64,000 bases of DNA, from NCBI RefSeq assembly GCF_017356035.1, contig NZ_JAFIQX010000003.1, positions 558,001-622,000 of the forward strand, given 5' to 3'. The notes beneath the pieces are model-generated. The model was not told the DNA's origin. It did not search any database and saw only the letters and a list, made by a program, of their open reading frames with translations. The position numbers and the translations under genes are program-made. Of this stretch, positions 53,801 through 61,303 are shown piece by piece (the first letter of the stretch is position 1; every line of letters starts with the position of its first letter). The DNA comes from Longitalea luteola. GTDB lineage: Bacteria; Bacteroidota; Bacteroidia; Chitinophagales; Chitinophagaceae.

Positions 53801-54361
53801 TCAGTTGTCATATTTTTCAGTGCTTGCTTTAACATTCGCATCTTCTTCTGCGATTTTGGTCAGCAGGTTGTCCGTCATTTTTTCTTCTGCCAGGGTTTGG
53901 TCCAACAGCTCAGCCACATCATCATGCCCCATGGTACGGGCTAACGTTACCAAACCACCGTAGGTGGCAATTTCATAGTGCTCTGCTTTTTGTGCTGCAA
54001 AAATCAAACCCACATCGCGTTGTGCACTTCCATCATCAGTTTCATCAATGATATCTGACCCTTCTTCGATAATACCCGACATGGCAGGGCATTTGAGTGC
54101 ACGCGGCTCTTCGCCCAACAAGCGGAATATATTTTCGAGGCGGGTCACATGATTTATGGTTTGCTCCAGGTGGTCATTAAATGCTTGCTTTAAGCGGGGT
54201 GATGTAGCTGCATCTGATAGTTTGGGTAATGTTTTTACCAATTTCTTTTCTGCCCAGTACACATCCTGCAATTGTTGTAAAAAGAATTGATGCAATTTTG
54301 AATCGGGCATAACCGAAGCGCGGGCTGTTGATTGGGAACCTGCATTAGTTTGAATAGCCAT
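53801..54361 (-). CDS. DUF892 ferritin-like protein (YciE/YciF type)
   Basis: 186 residues. A four-helix ferritin-like bundle with the family opening LHQFFLQQLQDVYWAEKKLVKTLPKLSDAA (residues about 22-50), then HLEQTINHVTRLENIFRLLGE and a late QKAEHYEIATYGGLVTLAR block that holds the di-metal Glu/His ligands. The family is linked to stress response; enzymatic activity is unknown. It is a single gene with its own terminator. Confidence 0.92.
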   Translation of the reverse strand: MAIQTNAGSQSTARASVMPDSKLHQFFLQQLQDVYWAEKKLVKTLPKLSDAATSPRLKQAFNDHLEQTINHVTRLENIFRLLGEEPRALKCPAMSGIIEEGSDIIDETDDGSAQRDVGLIFAAQKAEHYEIATYGGLVTLARTMGHDDVAELLDQTLAEEKMTDNLLTKIAEEDANVKASTEKYDN

Positions 54362-54469
54362 ACAAAGTGTTTAATAGAATTATAAAAAAGGGGCAGGGTT
54401 TAATTTCTTTTAACAGTGCTTGCGAAGGTGTAGGTTGCAATTATTATACCCCCGATCGTACGTTATTAA

Positions 54470-54699
54470 ATGGGGATCGATGTTGCTGAAGCAGAAGCGA
54501 TCGATGAACCATGGTATGAGGAAGATCATGTGAGAAGTGATAGGTTTGCATTTATTTTGAGCAGTATTGATAATGTAGTTCACCTGGTATTATCTTGAAA
54601 ACCAAAGACGGTATTCAGGTGTTTATATCCTGTAGATGGACTGTGGAATGCCTCAATGGCCATTTGGTAATCAATGAGATAGTGGAGGATATGCACTGA
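54470..54699 (+). pseudogene. Possible two-frame remnant of a small gene
   Basis: Within the 384-base gap 54362-54745, ATG 54470 opens a 42-codon frame ending at 54598 (peptide rich in Asp/Glu, with DEPWYEEDHV and FAFILSSIDNVVHLVLS). From 54595, one base back, a second frame runs 34 codons to 54699 (KTKDGIQVFISCRWTVECL, then NGHLVINEIVEDMH). Both parts look protein-like, as if one gene of about 77 codons had suffered a -1 frameshift. No family is recognised, and both frames could be chance. No other feature is seen in this gap. Confidence 0.25.
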
Positions 54700-54745
54700 G
54701 AGATCACATAAATGAGCCAACTGGCCAAAAAAAGATCAGGAACAA

Positions 54746-55141
54746 ATGAAAAAAGACATTACAAACAGGGCCGACATTCAGTTACTGGTAGATTCCTTTT
54801 ACAACAAGGTTCGGGCCGATGAAACGATCGGGTACCTGTTCAATGATGTAGCCCGGGTGAACTGGGAGCATCATTTACCCCGCATGTATGATTTCTGGGA
54901 GAACATCCTTTTTCAAACCGGCAGCTTTAAAGGCAATCCCATGGTGGTTCACACCCAACTGCACCAGAAATCACCGTTGAACAAAGCACATTTCGACCGG
55001 TGGCAGCAGCTGTTCATGGCAACGGTTGACGAATTATTCGATGGTGAAAAGGCAGAAATTATCAAACAGCGCGCCCGCTCCATTGCCACCATGATGCTGA
55101 TCAAGGTAACGCCCTCCAACGATCCCAGATCTGTTTTGTAA
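54746..55141 (+). CDS. Group III truncated haemoglobin
   Basis: 131 residues binding haem. The family pattern is clear: LVDSFYNKVRADETIGYLFND (A-B helix region), NWEHHLPRMYDFWENILF with the Trp and Tyr of the distal pocket, and the F-helix HFDRWQQLF with the proximal His. Group III globins are often tied to nitric oxide or low-oxygen chemistry. Although nitrate genes lie in the same window, they are 45 kb away, so a link is not implied. The start follows an A-rich stretch typical of Bacteroidota ribosome sites. Confidence 0.92.
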   Translation: MKKDITNRADIQLLVDSFYNKVRADETIGYLFNDVARVNWEHHLPRMYDFWENILFQTGSFKGNPMVVHTQLHQKSPLNKAHFDRWQQLFMATVDELFDGEKAEIIKQRARSIATMMLIKVTPSNDPRSVL

Positions 55142-55160
55142 GCTGCGTATAATAAAAAAA

Positions 55161-55210
55161 GTCCTCCCGCCAGCTGGCGGAAGGACAATACTTTTGGCGG
55201 GTTCCAAAAG
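55161..55210. terminator. Two tandem hairpins after the globin gene
   Basis: GTCCTCCCGCCAG/CTGGCGGAAGGAC (55161-55186) is an almost perfect palindrome with one mismatch pair; CTTTTGG/CCAAAAG (55191-55197 and 55204-55210) follows. On the minus strand the first hairpin is followed by eight consecutive T-rich bases, a classical terminator, yet no minus-strand gene is visible to its right. On the plus strand a weaker T-run follows the second hairpin. Confidence 0.65.
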
Positions 55211-55317
55211 ACGGGTTTTACGGATTTCATTGGAATTGGATCAGGGTACGTCTCAATAAGGTCATAGGGTGTCGGAATAAAACGGGCTCGGGTTGGGAAC
55301 TGCAAGGGTACGTATTA

Positions 55318-55451
55318 CGCTTAAAGCTTACCGCTTATTACTCAACGCTTGATTTTCGTTGCTGCCAGGCTTGCTTCACAGAAGCCAGGCGATGGCGCAG
55401 TTCGCGGACAGGTTTTGCTTTAAGGTTTAGCGTTCAGCGTTCTGCTTTAGG
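55318..55451. repeat. Inverted heptamer arrays CGCTTAA / CGTTCAG
   Basis: Left: CGCTTAA, AGCTTAC, CGCTTAT, an unrelated 7-mer, CGCTTGA (55318-55352). Right: GGTTTAG, CGTTCAG, CGTTCTG, CTTTAGG (55424-55451). The words are the same family as at 53564-53690 and 56101-56142. From 55211 to 56190 no gene is seen. Confidence 0.78.
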
Positions 55452-55729
55452 CGATCTTTAGTTTTCAAAGGATACCATGTATGCTCACTGCTTTGGCTGA
55501 GATCCGGGTTTTCAGCGTTTGGCGTTTGCGTACTATGGATTGATTTCAAAGGATACGATCTTCGTTATTTCAGTTAAGGTTTAGGGGTTTCAGAGGTTAG
55601 CGCTATTTGTTTGCTTGCTGATGTAAAAGTACAACCTGGAACAGGCGGTTTGCAAATTTCGGTTAACCTGTTTGTGTAGAATATCCGTATTGTTTAAACG
55701 GTGCTACAGGGTAGTATGTAGCGTTAGTA

Positions 55730-55890
55730 GCCAATGAATAATGGACAATAGGCAGTTGGCAATAGACAATAGACAAAAGGGCAAAAAGGCAACGAGGCAA
55801 AAAGGAACAGTCAAATACAATAGGCAATAGACAATGGACAAAAGGCAAAAAGGCAATCGGCAAACGTGAAACGGCAAACGAGAAACGGAA
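55730..55890. repeat. Long array CAATAGA/CAATAGG to CAAAAAGG
   Basis: Units AATGGAC, AATAGGC, AGTTGGC, AATAGAC, AATAGAC drift into octamers AAAAGGGC, AAAAAGGC, AACGAGGC, and the cycle repeats with CAATAGG, CAATAGA, CAATGGA, CAAAAGG, then CAAACGTG and CAAACGAG with AAACGG. About 160 bases, all purine-rich on the plus strand, with a gradual change of consensus and unit length. Confidence 0.8.
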
Positions 55891-56100
55891 AAAACGCAGC
55901 TTACAGGGCTCCGTATCGTCTCTCACTAATAAGCGTTAATTCAATAACTCAAAACTCGTCAATCGGCAACCGGCAATGCTGGCCCGTGCGGCGTTCAACG
56001 TTTTGCGATCAATGTTCTACGTGCAGCTCCTTTACTGGTAACAGTCAACCAGTGATCTCTTTTGGGTGTACTATTAGTCCGCGCTGGCTTTTTGCCTTTT

Positions 56101-56165
56101 GCGTTCAGCGTTCCGCGTGCAGCGTTAAGCGTTTGGCGTTAGGCGCCTGCCTGCCGGCAGGCAGG
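56101..56165. repeat. Six-unit GCGTTNN heptamer array and a 20-bp perfect palindrome
   Basis: GCGTTCA, GCGTTCC, GCGTGCA, GCGTTAA, GCGTTTG, GCGTTAG run in exact register at 56101-56142. Four bases later CCTGCCTGCC and its exact reverse complement form a 20-bp palindrome at 56146-56165. Half of that palindrome also occurs at 17344-17356. Confidence 0.88.
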
Positions 56166-56190
56166 TTCCGCGTTCTAAGGGTTTTTAATT

Positions 56191-56221
56191 TTTGACAATC
56201 CACAAATCTTGTTTACATTTA
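56191..56221 (+). promoter_or_regulatory. Promoter of the unknown 153-residue gene
   Basis: TTTG at 56191-56194, a 19-bp spacer and TACATTTA at 56214-56221 (one mismatch to TAnnTTTG). The spacing is ideal, and the start site would lie about 55 bases before the ATG. Confidence 0.6.
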
Positions 56222-56283
56222 AACTGCAAACCAAGCTCTGATTGTAGCATAGCATTTTATTACTACTATAAAACTAACGAGCT

Positions 56284-56745
56284 ATGCCACGCCACAGTCT
56301 GCAAAAACACCTCGGGCCTTACACGATCGACAAGGCATTGATACAACGGGTTGAAGGATATATTAACCGGAACATTCCACGCATTCTGTTACTGAATCTC
56401 GAAAAAGGTAAAGACAACCCCCTGAGCCCATTCATCACCATTACCATTCAGAAGCAACAGGGTAAAGAAGTATTACGCTCTATCGATGAATACGGGTATG
56501 AACTATTTGATGAGAATGTAGAGGAAGTGTCGGTTGAACTGGTGCATAATAATGCATTTAATTTCTGGGGACAAAAGGTGATCGTACTTATAATGACTTT
56601 CAACGTCGAAAGCGGCTATTGCGATCTCTCGATCGCCCTGCATGAAGAAGATCCCACCGATAAGGTGAACATTATTGAAAAAGGTTTGAAAGGGGTGATG
56701 AGCCGGAATAAAAAGCTGCTGCCCCTGACGAGGTTCTTCAGGTAA
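56284..56745 (+). CDS. Unknown conserved-looking 153-residue protein
   Basis: I do not recognise this protein. It is soluble, without signal peptide or membrane segment. It begins with a basic helix region (ALIQRVEGYINRNIPRILLL), then alternates predicted strands (FITITIQKQQG, EEVSVELVHNN, QKVIVLIMTFN, CDLSIALHEED) and ends in a basic tail (SRNKKLLPLTRFFR). A small alpha/beta fold is likely. A good promoter lies upstream and a strong terminator downstream, so it is a real single-gene unit. It is convergent with the metalloprotease gene. Confidence 0.75.
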   Translation: MPRHSLQKHLGPYTIDKALIQRVEGYINRNIPRILLLNLEKGKDNPLSPFITITIQKQQGKEVLRSIDEYGYELFDENVEEVSVELVHNNAFNFWGQKVIVLIMTFNVESGYCDLSIALHEEDPTDKVNIIEKGLKGVMSRNKKLLPLTRFFR

Positions 56746-56779
56746 CACCGGGCTTGTGTTGTTTAATGTTTTCAATAAA

Positions 56780-56815
56780 AAAGCCCTCCTTACGCATCGG
56801 AGGGCTTTGTTATGA
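56780..56815. terminator. Bidirectional terminator between convergent genes
   Basis: AAAGCCCTCC at 56780-56789 pairs perfectly with GGAGGGCTTT at 56799-56808. T-runs lie on both sides when read from each strand, so it can end the plus-strand unknown gene and the minus-strand metalloprotease. Confidence 0.88.
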
Positions 56816-56817
56816 AC

Positions 56818-56856
56818 AGGTGTGCCACCTTTTCAAGGATGGCACACCTTATTTTT
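56818..56856 (+). terminator. Second hairpin terminator
   Basis: AGGTGTGCCA at 56818-56827 pairs with TGGCACACCT at 56840-56849, followed by TATTTTTTATTT on the plus strand. It touches the 3' end of the metalloprotease gene and acts as a backup plus-strand terminator. Confidence 0.8.
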
Positions 56857-59438
56857 TATTTGTTATCAAGCGCAGTGTTGATCAGGAACACCAGGTTGGT
56901 GCGGTGCGCCTTCGTTTCTTCATTTACAGAAACCGCAGTGCCCAATTGTGTTTTGATCTTCTTCAATGTATACAGCGCTGCTGCCTTCGATACATCATCG
57001 AACTGCTGGCTCTTGGGATCCACCATGGCAACCAGTTGCCGTACAAAATAGGTTTGCAGGCACTGGCGGTAAATGTTCACATTGGTTGCAATATCCGCAC
57101 TAAAGATACCTTTTTGCAGATCGCTCATCATGCTGGCAACACTGTACTGGTTGCCATATAAACGGGTATTGGTGATTCGCTGCAAAGTGGCGCCATGCAA
57201 CAGGTGCGTGAGTGCACCAGTGGTTTGTATGGTCATCAGATTTTCGGTAATGCGAAAATCATCTCCGGTGCTGTTTTGGGTAAAGGCCCGGCGTTGCGGT
57301 TGCAGGTAAGCAAATACCGCATCATCGGCATCAAATGCATTGGGTGCAAACACATATTTGTTCAGCATGTCCATAGCCCTTTTTTGCGTGGCCAGCGGCA
57401 CCGGTGTATACGGTTTCACGCCTGGTTTCTGCTCTGGGTAACTTCTGTCGATATAAATTCCACCGATATACCGGCTTAAAGCAGATGCCATGGCATAACG
57501 CTGGCTGAGCAATGTTCCGTAACGTGTGCGCAGTTCAGCATAAGATTGTCCCTCTTTAGAATATTTTGCTACCAGCTTGCTCATCGTCTGGTTCACTATT
57601 TTAAAGCGGTCTTCCGCATAACCGATGGCGTCGCTGGTAAGCTCATTGATATTTACCCGGGGATCCATGGCTTTACCAGGTGCACGCATATCATCGCCAT
57701 CATTGCCAAACATTAATTGTGGTTCGGTGCTGCGTGCGGTGATCTTTTTCAAACCCGCGGCTTCCTCACCTTCATTGAACTCCGTATAACCGTATTGAAT
57801 AGCCCAAATATCGTAAGGACCCGCCTTGGTTGTATAATAATCACCCTGTTTGCTTCTGTCCAATGCAATATTGATGGCAGGATAATCCATTACAGAACCG
57901 ATCAATCCCAGTTTATGGGTGATCTCGGTGTTGTTGACCTCGGCAGGAGACAGCATCTGGCTTGCTTTCATATTGTGGTTCAGGCCCAGCGTGTGTCCCA
58001 TTTCATGCAGGATGAGGTAAGTAAGGAACTGCTTGTGCATTTCTTTTACTTCACTGGCTGAAGCGCCGCTGGCATCGAGCACGGTCATACCCGTAAGCAA
58101 TTGGCTTTTCAGTTCGCCGGCCAGGGTGCAATGGGCGGCATGGTTCGGATCCATACCCGGGAATTGCAGATCGCCCGCAGCGGCCGTGGTTTTGAACAGT
58201 TCATCGAGCACCGGCGTGGCGCTTCCGGAGAACCACTCAATGGTGATATCGGCGCCAATGATCTGTCCGGTCTTCGGATTTACAAAGCTGGGACCGATAG
58301 CGCCATACGTAGGCTGCGCTGAAGACACCCAGCGAATAACATTATAGCGGATGTCGGCAGGATCCCAGTCGGCATCATCTGGCATGATCTTCATTTGAAC
58401 GGCGTTCTTGAAGCCGGCTTTTTCAAATGCTTCATTCCATTTTAACCCGGCGTCGATGATCGTTTGGCGGTATTCATGCGGGGTAGTATTTTCTATCCAG
58501 TATACGATCGGTTCAACCGGTTCGCTCAGTTCGGCGGCGGGATCTTTTTTCTTCAGGAACCAGCGGTGTATATGGTCTTTGTAAGGTACCGGGCTGATGC
58601 TGGTTTGGTCGTTCACTAATTGCGAGAAATAACCTATCCGCGGATCGTCGCGGCGCGGACGGAAATCATTTTTCGGCATTTCTATCAGGCTGTGCTGCAT
58701 GCGAACGCGTACATAACGGGCATCAGTAATGTCTGTGCTGCCTGAATTGTAGGGGCTGGGATTGTCATAAGCCAGGTCTACAACAATGTCGCTGTTGCTG
58801 GGGAAGGAGCGAAGCGTGGTATAGCGCGATTTGGCCGGGTTTAAATTACCCAGGTTAAAGATAGCTGTAGGCGGAATGCCAATAGGCATAAGCGGTTTTA
58901 CAGGATCGAGTTTTTCGCTGATGAACAGGCCGTCGGCACTGATAAGATAACCGTCTGCATCTTCAGCAACCGTCTTTTCTACCAGGAATACCGCTTCGGG
59001 TTTGTCTACCAGCGCCGTTTTGCTCACCGGGTTGTTGGGATCGTACCAGAACCGCGTATTCACCCGGGAGAATTCCAGTTTATCGAATGCTTTCTGGATC
59101 TTGAAAACCAGGGTAGCGCGGTGCATGCTCTGGTTCAGGTACAGCTGGTTTGGACCATTGATAGAAAAGCTCTGGTAAATATATTCTTTTCCAAGTTGAT
59201 CTTTTTTCACATATAGTTGAACAGTACCGGTTGCAGTATCCTGGTACAGGGTAAAAAGGCCATCGAATTTGCGGCTGGTTTTCACTTTGTCGGAAATGCC
59301 GGCAGGTTTTTTCTGTTTGGCAGTAGTGTCGGTCAGTGGCGGAGGCATAGGAGCGGCTCCTTTTTTCTTATCCTGGGCACGAGCAGCAAGAACCAGCAAA
59401 CCCGGCGACAAAATCAGGACCATCAGGAAATTTTTCAT
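56856..59438 (-). CDS. Large secreted zinc metalloprotease (metzincin motif, DUF5117/DUF5118 type)
   Basis: 860 residues with a signal peptide (MVLILSPGLLVLAARAQD). The catalytic motif His478-Glu479-x2-His482-x5-His488 (HEMGHTLGLNH) is the metzincin zinc site HExxHxxGxxH, with a Met-turn candidate SVMDYP about 30 residues later. N-terminal parts (DGLFTLYQDTATGTVQLYVKKDQLGKEYIYQ and later SFPSNSDIVVDLAYDNP) match the DUF5118 and DUF5117 domains that accompany this family in Bacteroidota. It probably acts in the periplasm or at the surface; its substrate is unknown. It is a single gene ending at the bidirectional terminator. Confidence 0.9.
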   Translation of the reverse strand: MKNFLMVLILSPGLLVLAARAQDKKKGAAPMPPPLTDTTAKQKKPAGISDKVKTSRKFDGLFTLYQDTATGTVQLYVKKDQLGKEYIYQSFSINGPNQLYLNQSMHRATLVFKIQKAFDKLEFSRVNTRFWYDPNNPVSKTALVDKPEAVFLVEKTVAEDADGYLISADGLFISEKLDPVKPLMPIGIPPTAIFNLGNLNPAKSRYTTLRSFPSNSDIVVDLAYDNPSPYNSGSTDITDARYVRVRMQHSLIEMPKNDFRPRRDDPRIGYFSQLVNDQTSISPVPYKDHIHRWFLKKKDPAAELSEPVEPIVYWIENTTPHEYRQTIIDAGLKWNEAFEKAGFKNAVQMKIMPDDADWDPADIRYNVIRWVSSAQPTYGAIGPSFVNPKTGQIIGADITIEWFSGSATPVLDELFKTTAAAGDLQFPGMDPNHAAHCTLAGELKSQLLTGMTVLDASGASASEVKEMHKQFLTYLILHEMGHTLGLNHNMKASQMLSPAEVNNTEITHKLGLIGSVMDYPAINIALDRSKQGDYYTTKAGPYDIWAIQYGYTEFNEGEEAAGLKKITARSTEPQLMFGNDGDDMRAPGKAMDPRVNINELTSDAIGYAEDRFKIVNQTMSKLVAKYSKEGQSYAELRTRYGTLLSQRYAMASALSRYIGGIYIDRSYPEQKPGVKPYTPVPLATQKRAMDMLNKYVFAPNAFDADDAVFAYLQPQRRAFTQNSTGDDFRITENLMTIQTTGALTHLLHGATLQRITNTRLYGNQYSVASMMSDLQKGIFSADIATNVNIYRQCLQTYFVRQLVAMVDPKSQQFDDVSKAAALYTLKKIKTQLGTAVSVNEETKAHRTNLVFLINTALDNK

Positions 59439-59525
59439 ACATGTGTTTTTAGGTATTTCAATATACAGATGCTTTCTGCTTGGTTGAAATTTTTGGGATG
59501 GACGCCGGAAATTTAAGGATAGACG

Positions 59526-59689
59526 CTAATTTGATAATTAGCAAATTTGATAATGTGATAATGAATACAGCTGGTGTATACTAAAGGCAGCGGACCGTAA
59601 GCAAGAGGTATTTCCGGCAACTGGTAACCATTACCTGGTAATTGGTTTTTCATTATCAAATTATCGAATTATCACATTATCACATTAAT
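59526..59689. repeat. Inverted octamer arrays flanking a 90-base core
   Basis: Left octamers CTAATTTG, ATAATTAG, CAAATTTG, ATAATGTG (59526-59563) and right octamers TTATCGAA, TTATCACA, TTATCACA (59651-59689) are reverse complements of each other in their repeating word. The core includes a heptamer stretch with CTGGTAAC. The right arm runs into the -7 box of the small membrane protein gene. Confidence 0.8.
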
Positions 59690-59693
59690 TTTG
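59686..59693 (+). promoter_or_regulatory. -7 box of the 54-residue protein gene
   Basis: TAATTTTG matches TAnnTTTG exactly, and 4 bases (GGCT) separate it from the ATG at 59698. The -33 region falls inside the octamer array. The mRNA would be leaderless or nearly so. Confidence 0.6.
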
Positions 59694-59697
59694 GGCT

Positions 59698-59862
59698 ATG
59701 GGAGTATGGAGACAATTGCAGGAATATTTCTATTTGAAGAAACGGGATCCCAATGCGCCGCACACGCCCTGGATGCGCTATATGCATGGAATAAACAGGA
59801 TATCGCTGTTCATGTTCCTGATAGCGATCATTGTGATCATTATCAAACTGCTCCGTTCTTAA
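59698..59862 (+). CDS. Small single-pass membrane protein, 54 residues
   Basis: ATG at 59698, TAA at 59860-59862. The first half is polar and aromatic (EYFYLKKRDPNAPHTPWMRYMHGINRISL); the second half is one membrane helix (LFMFLIAIIVIIIKLL) with a basic end. The pattern HGINRISLxMF next to a short C-terminal helix is, as I recall, seen in a family of tiny Bacteroidota proteins (possibly DUF6728), so I think it is real; that family name is from memory. It is oriented opposite to both neighbours, with a canonical -7 box right before it. Confidence 0.7.
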   Translation: MGVWRQLQEYFYLKKRDPNAPHTPWMRYMHGINRISLFMFLIAIIVIIIKLLRS

Positions 59863-59870
59863 CAGACTTT

Positions 59871-59948
59871 GAGGTTTGAACCTTGATTCCAAACCTCGCG
59901 CCATCGGCTTTAAACTGTATGCTTCCGAACTGTAAACTTTGAATTGTA
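59871..59948. repeat. Hairpin and AACTGTA heptamers after the small gene
   Basis: GAGGTTTG (59871-59878) pairs perfectly with CAAACCTC (59890-59897). After a spacer, AACTGTA, AACTTTG, AATTGTA run in register at 59928-59948, the same words as at 22904-22945. The convergent lpxB gene ends 9 bases later. Confidence 0.65.
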
Positions 59949-59957
59949 AGGGGAACG

Positions 59958-61070
59958 TTACTTGCTTTGCAGGAAGGCAACGATACTGGCGGCTGCTCTT
60001 GCAGACGCATGACCACCCTGGCCAAGCAATTGCCGCAGATCGGCATAATCTTCCTTCAACTGGCGCTGCGTTGTTTCATTGGTGAGCAGGGCATCCAGTT
60101 CTTTACGCAGGTTGGCCGGCGTTAGTTCGTTTTGAATGAGCTCTTTCACCACCGGTTTATCCATGATGAGGTTAACCAGCGAAATGTATTTTACTTTTAT
60201 AAGACGTTTGGCGATCTGGTACGAAATATTGCTGCCCTTGTAGCACACCACCTCGGGTACGCCGAACAGGGCGGTTTCCAGTGTGGCGGTGCCGGAAGTT
60301 ACCAGGGCTGCCCTCGATTGTAAAAGCAGGTTATAGGTAGCATCGCGCACTGAAGAAACATTGGGGTACATAGCCAGGATGGATTCATAAAAGCTGTCTT
60401 CCTGTCCAGGCGCTTTGGCAACAATGAACTGGCAGGCAGGGAACATCCGGCTTACCTCCAGCATGATCGGCAGCTTTTTCAGGATTTCCTGTTTACGGCT
60501 GCCGGGTAATAATGCAATGATGGGTTTGTTGCTTAAAGGCTTACCGTCTGGTGTAAGCTGGGCTTCTTCCACCACCTCGATCAGCGGATGTCCCACATAT
60601 TCCACTTCCCAGTTCCATTTGTTCCTGTAATATTCTTTTTCGAAAGGAAGGATCACCAGCATTTTATCAATGCATTGCTTCATTTTATGAACACGGTTCT
60701 CTTTCCACGCCCATACCTGTGGTGAAATATAGTAGATGACTTTGTAGCCCTGTTGTTTGGCCCATTCGGCTATGCGTAAATTAAAACCCGGATAGTCGAT
60801 CAACACAAGCGCATCGGGCTTGTATTTGCTGATATCGTCTTTGCAGAACTGCAGGTTTTTCAGAATGGTGCCCAGGTTCTTGGCCACTTCCCAGAAACCC
60901 ATAAAAGCCAGGTTGCGGTAATGTTTTACCAGTTCACCGCCGGCTTGCTGCATGCGGTCGCCGCCCCAGCAGCGGATGGAAGCTGCGGTATCTGATTTCC
61001 TGATCTCTTTGATTAAATTACTGCCATGCAAATCTCCTGACGCTTCACCTGCTATAATGTAATAACGCAT
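59958..61070 (-). CDS. lpxB: Lipid-A-disaccharide synthase
   Basis: Glycosyltransferase (GT19) joining UDP-2,3-diacylglucosamine and lipid X in lipid A synthesis, at the inner membrane surface. 370 residues with the opening YYIIAGEASGDLHG, FMGFWEVAKNLGTI, the IDYPGFNLRIA block (residues about 90-100), YYISPQVWAWKENRV and VEYVGHPLIE blocks, and ALLPGSRKQEI near 185. All are typical LpxB signatures. A -7-like box TATCTTTA ends 4 bases before the ATG. Confidence 0.95.
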   Translation of the reverse strand: MRYYIIAGEASGDLHGSNLIKEIRKSDTAASIRCWGGDRMQQAGGELVKHYRNLAFMGFWEVAKNLGTILKNLQFCKDDISKYKPDALVLIDYPGFNLRIAEWAKQQGYKVIYYISPQVWAWKENRVHKMKQCIDKMLVILPFEKEYYRNKWNWEVEYVGHPLIEVVEEAQLTPDGKPLSNKPIIALLPGSRKQEILKKLPIMLEVSRMFPACQFIVAKAPGQEDSFYESILAMYPNVSSVRDATYNLLLQSRAALVTSGTATLETALFGVPEVVCYKGSNISYQIAKRLIKVKYISLVNLIMDKPVVKELIQNELTPANLRKELDALLTNETTQRQLKEDYADLRQLLGQGGHASARAAASIVAFLQSK

Positions 61071-61074
61071 GGGG

Positions 61075-61082
61075 TAAAGATA
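61075..61082 (-). promoter_or_regulatory. -7-like box of lpxB
   Basis: Read on the minus strand, TATCTTTA (one mismatch to TAnnTTTG) is followed by CCCC and the lpxB ATG: the same 4-base gap as for the SelW-like gene and the 54-residue protein gene. The octamer array starts 2 bases upstream of this box. Confidence 0.45.
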
Positions 61083-61083
61083 G

Positions 61084-61260
61084 GTTAACTAGTTGACAAG
61101 TTAACCAGTTGACGGGTTAACGAGTTGACAGGTTAACCAGTTGATCAGTTGACAGGTTGATAGGTTGCAGGTTACAAGTTCCAGGTTGCAGGGGCAGCGG
61201 GCAGTAAGCATTTTTGAGCTTACAATAGAGCCCTGTACCCTGTATCTTGTAACCTGTAAC
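61084..61260. repeat. Fourteen-unit octamer-to-heptamer array with inverted partner
   Basis: Ten consecutive octamers of consensus GTTRAYNR (61084-61163) pass without a break in register into four heptamers GTTGCAG, GTTACAA, GTTCCAG, GTTGCAG (61164-61191). After a core with a small GTAAGC/GCTTAC hairpin (61204-61223), four reverse-complement-type heptamers CTGTACC, CTGTATC, TTGTAAC, CTGTAAC occupy 61233-61260. Three of the left heptamers are identical, in order, to 38717-38737. It fills the gap before lpxB. Confidence 0.92.
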
Positions 61261-61303
61261 GCCTTACTACATTCAATTAGTTTCCAGCATTTACTACACG
61301 CTT

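Noticed and set aside
54949-55305. 118-codon minus-strand frame across the globin gene
   Set aside because: It is antisense to the well-supported truncated haemoglobin and runs through the hairpin terminator; its peptide shows no family features.
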